This document shows positions 6,414-8,700 of a stretch of 8,700 bases of DNA, one piece after another (positions within the stretch are counted from its first letter, which is position 1; every line of letters starts with the position of its first letter). The notes under the pieces were generated by a model. It had not been told where the DNA came from. It did not search any database and saw only the letters and a program-made list of their open reading frames with translations. Source of the stretch: Bacteroidales bacterium (GTDB lineage: Bacteria > Bacteroidota > Bacteroidia > Bacteroidales > JAADJA01); NCBI GenBank assembly GCA_021106665.1, contig JAIOTR010000208.1, positions 1 to 8,700 on the forward strand, read 5' to 3'. Both the position numbers and the translations under genes were made by a program.

Positions 6414-6500
6414 CTCTGAGTCTTCTCTGTGTTACAGCTTTTCCTGCCCGCAGGCAAATATGGCACAAAGTTGCACAAAGCAGACACAAAGAACACTAAG
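6414..6500. repeat. Composite intergenic repeat with two periodic halves around a small palindrome
   Basis: The left half has CTCTGAG (6414-6420) and CTCTGTG (6425-6431), 11 bp apart. The right half has CACAAAG at 6464-6470, 6474-6480 and 6485-6491, spaced 10 and 11 bp, then CACTAAG at 6494-6500. Between them lies CCTG-CCCG-CAGG (6443-6454), which can also fold as TGCC-CGCA-GGCA (6445-6456). The right half belongs with the repeat at 193-230. Both kinds of string look familiar from Bacteroidota intergenic regions, by memory only. An open frame that spans the region on the minus strand is a by-product of the repeat. Confidence 0.6.
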
Positions 6501-6541
6501 TAAAAATGAAGACAAAAAAATAACATAATAAACAGGAAATT

Positions 6542-8700
6542 ATGAAATATAAGAAGATAATTCCTCTTGCTTTTTTGCTATTATCATTTCTTCAGGTATT
6601 TTCAGAAGATTATTACTGGGTTGGCGGACAGGGAATATGGTCAGACTTAAATAGCTGGCGAACCGTTACAGGACAAATCCCCTCAGAAGTACCCGATGCT
6701 GAAGACAATGTGATCTTCAATGAAAATTCCTTTTTGCAAAACAGGGATACTGTATTTATTTTAACCGGTAATCCTACCTGTAGAAATATGACCTGGCAAA
6801 ACATACAGGATACAGTGGTTATTGTTGGTGGATCAAACACTACCAGCTTCAGTATTTATGGCTCATTAACTTTTGATCCTAAAGTAATTAATGAATACCA
6901 GGGTAATATAGTATTTTTATCCGATATGCCCGGAAATATACTTTCCTGTTCAGAAACCAGGTTTGGAGGAAATATTATTTTTAATGGAAATGGAGAATGG
7001 ATACTTCAGGATACACTTTTTGTGATTGATACTTTTCCAAGTGCATGGCAGGTTTTATTTGAGGGAACAGAGCCTGTTGATTGGCCGATAAATCCTGTGA
7101 TCATTCATAATAATGGTTCATTTAATTCGAACGAGCAGTTTATTGTATCCAGGGGATTTTCAACAGCAAGTGATAAAACCAGGGAGGTGATCATTGAAAA
7201 TACCGATTTCTATTTGGTAGGTAACTGGTCATTAAGTGGTGAAAATCTTAATTTTAATGCTGCTAACTCCTATATTTTTATAGGTGGTGAAATGAACAAT
7301 TTTGCCGGTGAAATGATCAATTATCACGATATTGATTTTTTACCTGTTGACGGAGGTATTAATAATACGGATATCAGAACCTATATGCGTAAAGTTCACT
7401 TTCTCGGAAGCGGATCGCTGGAAGGAAAAAAGACTCCTGGAATTGAAGGCAGCTTTAAAATAGATACTTTATTATTTGATGGCGCCATTACCATGATGGG
7501 TCCTATACGGTGTAATGTTACCGGACCATGGTATGACGTGTGGTACACCCGTGTAAATTTGGTTCATGGAGCATTTGAGCCAGATGAATCTTTTTTCCAC
7601 CGGATCGATTTCAACGGTTTTAGTTATGGAGATGTTTTCCCCAGTACCATTTTTGGAGAAGATAATGAAATGGACAGTATAAATTTCTTTGTACCCCAAG
7701 GGAAGCTGGCAGGTAAAAATCTGGTTAATGACAGACTTTTCTTCAATACCCATGGAGTGTTAAGCGGGTGGTCACCAAATAAAAATACTGTTAATCATGC
7801 TGTCTTCAGTGCCGATGGCATTTTTGGCGGATCGAATGACATTGATCTTCTAACCCTTAACACAGGTTACTGGTACCAGATGGCGCCCGATTCGCTGGAG
7901 CAGCCAGGAAGTTATTATACATTTACCAATGTTCAAAAAGTAAACCAGATTGAGGTAATCGGCGACTGCAACAGGGGACTGTCCATCCTTTCATCATCAC
8001 ATAAGGAAACACAAGGCCTGATGGATTATACAGGAACGGCATATAGTACGGAGTTCCTCATGGTTCAGGATATTAGAAATATTGGCTCCACCTTAAATAT
8101 TGAGAATGGGATTGACCTGGGGAATAATGAAAATGTTGAATTTCTTTCCTTGCTTGATCCCCGAACACTTTACTGGGTCGGAGGAAATGGTAATTGGGAT
8201 GATATCAATCACTGGTCATTAACCTCTAACGGTGTCGGCGATCAATGCCCGCCTACAGTTATAGATGATATTTATTTTGATAGTGGATCCGGCTTCGCCG
8301 ATAGCGGTATGGTGGTAAATGTTAATGTTAAACATGCCACATTCAGTGATATGATATGGGATGGTATGGTTAACCTGCCCACAATGGCCGGTCCTGATTC
8401 CAACTTCTTGCATATTCATGGATCAGTACAACTTTCTACCGGAATGTTTTATGATTTTTGGGGAGAGGTACATTTTGAATCAATGGATGACGATGAATAT
8501 GAAACCATTTTCATGGAGTATGATTACATGGGCGAGAAGGTTTGGGACTTTCTTAACAAGGTATACTTTTATGGCAGGGGCGGTAAATGGGAATTAACAA
8601 GCAGGGTGAATAACTATTTTGATACCACCTATATGAATATGGGAGCCCTACTGCTTGAAAATGACACGCTCAGTGTTTATAATTTCAATGCCATGGACAC
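6542..8700 (+). CDS. Large exported repeat protein with YWVGG modules, N-terminal part, runs off the right edge
   Basis: From the ATG at 6542 the frame stays open to the window end: 719 complete codons plus two bases, with no stop. Residues 1-21 are a signal peptide (K-Y-K-K, then a leucine-rich core; cleavage plausible after V-F-S). The mature protein starts with Y-W-V-G-G-Q-G-I-W-S-D-L-N-S-W at 25-39, followed by P-D-A-E-D-N-V-I-F at 51-59. The module recurs as Y-W-V-G-G-N-G-N-W-D-D-I-N-H-W at 544-558 with D-D-I-Y-F-D at 575-580. Later correspondences are M-T-W at 83-85 and M-I-W at 604-606. I know this module from very large Bacteroidota surface proteins that often end in T9SS sorting domains, but the C-terminus is not visible. 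The rest is beta-rich, Asn/Gly-rich and aromatic, with no catalytic motif I recognise. AGGAAA lies 2 bp before the start. Function unknown; surface adhesin or matrix component is inference. Confidence 0.88.
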   Translation, partial: MKYKKIIPLAFLLLSFLQVFSEDYYWVGGQGIWSDLNSWRTVTGQIPSEVPDAEDNVIFNENSFLQNRDTVFILTGNPTCRNMTWQNIQDTVVIVGGSNTTSFSIYGSLTFDPKVINEYQGNIVFLSDMPGNILSCSETRFGGNIIFNGNGEWILQDTLFVIDTFPSAWQVLFEGTEPVDWPINPVIIHNNGSFNSNEQFIVSRGFSTASDKTREVIIENTDFYLVGNWSLSGENLNFNAANSYIFIGGEMNNFAGEMINYHDIDFLPVDGGINNTDIRTYMRKVHFLGSGSLEGKKTPGIEGSFKIDTLLFDGAITMMGPIRCNVTGPWYDVWYTRVNLVHGAFEPDESFFHRIDFNGFSYGDVFPSTIFGEDNEMDSINFFVPQGKLAGKNLVNDRLFFNTHGVLSGWSPNKNTVNHAVFSADGIFGGSNDIDLLTLNTGYWYQMAPDSLEQPGSYYTFTNVQKVNQIEVIGDCNRGLSILSSSHKETQGLMDYTGTAYSTEFLMVQDIRNIGSTLNIENGIDLGNNENVEFLSLLDPRTLYWVGGNGNWDDINHWSLTSNGVGDQCPPTVIDDIYFDSGSGFADSGMVVNVNVKHATFSDMIWDGMVNLPTMAGPDSNFLHIHGSVQLSTGMFYDFWGEVHFESMDDDEYETIFMEYDYMGEKVWDFLNKVYFYGRGGKWELTSRVNNYFDTTYMNMGALLLENDTLSVYNFNAMD

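Larger units (their letters stand above)
6351..6541. other. Repeat-filled spacer between the two large surface-protein genes
   Basis: This 191-bp stretch has no convincing gene. Its first part contains overlapping small palindromes: ATGTTT-TG-AAACAT at 6371-6384, AAACATATGTTT at 6379-6390 and the hairpin at 6393-6409. The second part is the composite repeat at 6414-6500. The last 40 bp are A-rich and lead to AGGAAA at 6534-6539, a fair Shine-Dalgarno-like site just upstream of the ATG at 6542. I see no clear TAnnTTTG promoter box here, so the downstream gene may depend on readthrough. Confidence 0.6.

Noticed and set aside
6301..6489. Minus-strand open frame of about 62 codons with many Cys/Leu/Arg residues
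   Set aside because: It overlaps the end of the surface-protein gene and the composite repeat, and its composition follows from the CACAAAG and CTCTGTG units. There is no start context or recognisable family.
8361..8597. Plus-strand open frame of 78 codons near the right end
   Set aside because: It lies entirely inside the long YWVGG-module gene in a different frame. That gene has a signal peptide, recognised modules and no stop, so this frame is a shadow.

Overview
This window looks like a chromosomal segment of a Bacteroidota bacterium, probably Bacteroidales-like. It is AT-rich with mostly A-rich leaders lacking strong Shine-Dalgarno sites. It encodes a protein ending in a type B sorting domain of the type IX secretion system (T9SS), which is largely restricted to this phylum. 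It also carries short intergenic repeats of kinds I associate with Bacteroidota. The lineage call is inference; there is no rRNA or marker phylogeny here.

Left part (1-2900). A short-chain dehydrogenase/reductase runs leftward off the edge (start codon 165-167). A 437-bp divergent spacer follows, holding a periodic repeat and a large nested inverted repeat. Then come three closely spaced rightward genes: a small exported DUF4783-type protein (605-1003), nadC for quinolinate phosphoribosyltransferase (1014-1850) and a YihY/BrkB-type inner-membrane protein (1874-2836). Gaps of 10 and 23 bp suggest one transcription unit. The membrane-protein gene ends inside a palindromic repeat that supplies its last 17 codons and could also act as a terminator.

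Right part (2900-8700). Two large exported proteins follow. The first (3162-6350, 1062 aa, GTG start) has a signal peptide, a choice-of-anchor L domain, a Calx-beta-like domain, eight Ig/PKD-like modules and a T9SS type B C-terminal domain. The second starts at 6542 and is still open at the right edge (719 complete codons). It has a signal peptide and two copies of a 'YWVGGxGxWxDxxxW' module 519 residues apart. Both are probably cell-surface or secreted adhesin-like proteins. A repeat-filled 191-bp spacer separates them.

I found no RNA gene, CRISPR array, transposase, phage gene or recognisable defence system. The least ordinary content is the intergenic repeats, especially the coding capture at the end of the YihY-type gene, and the modular architecture of the two surface proteins.
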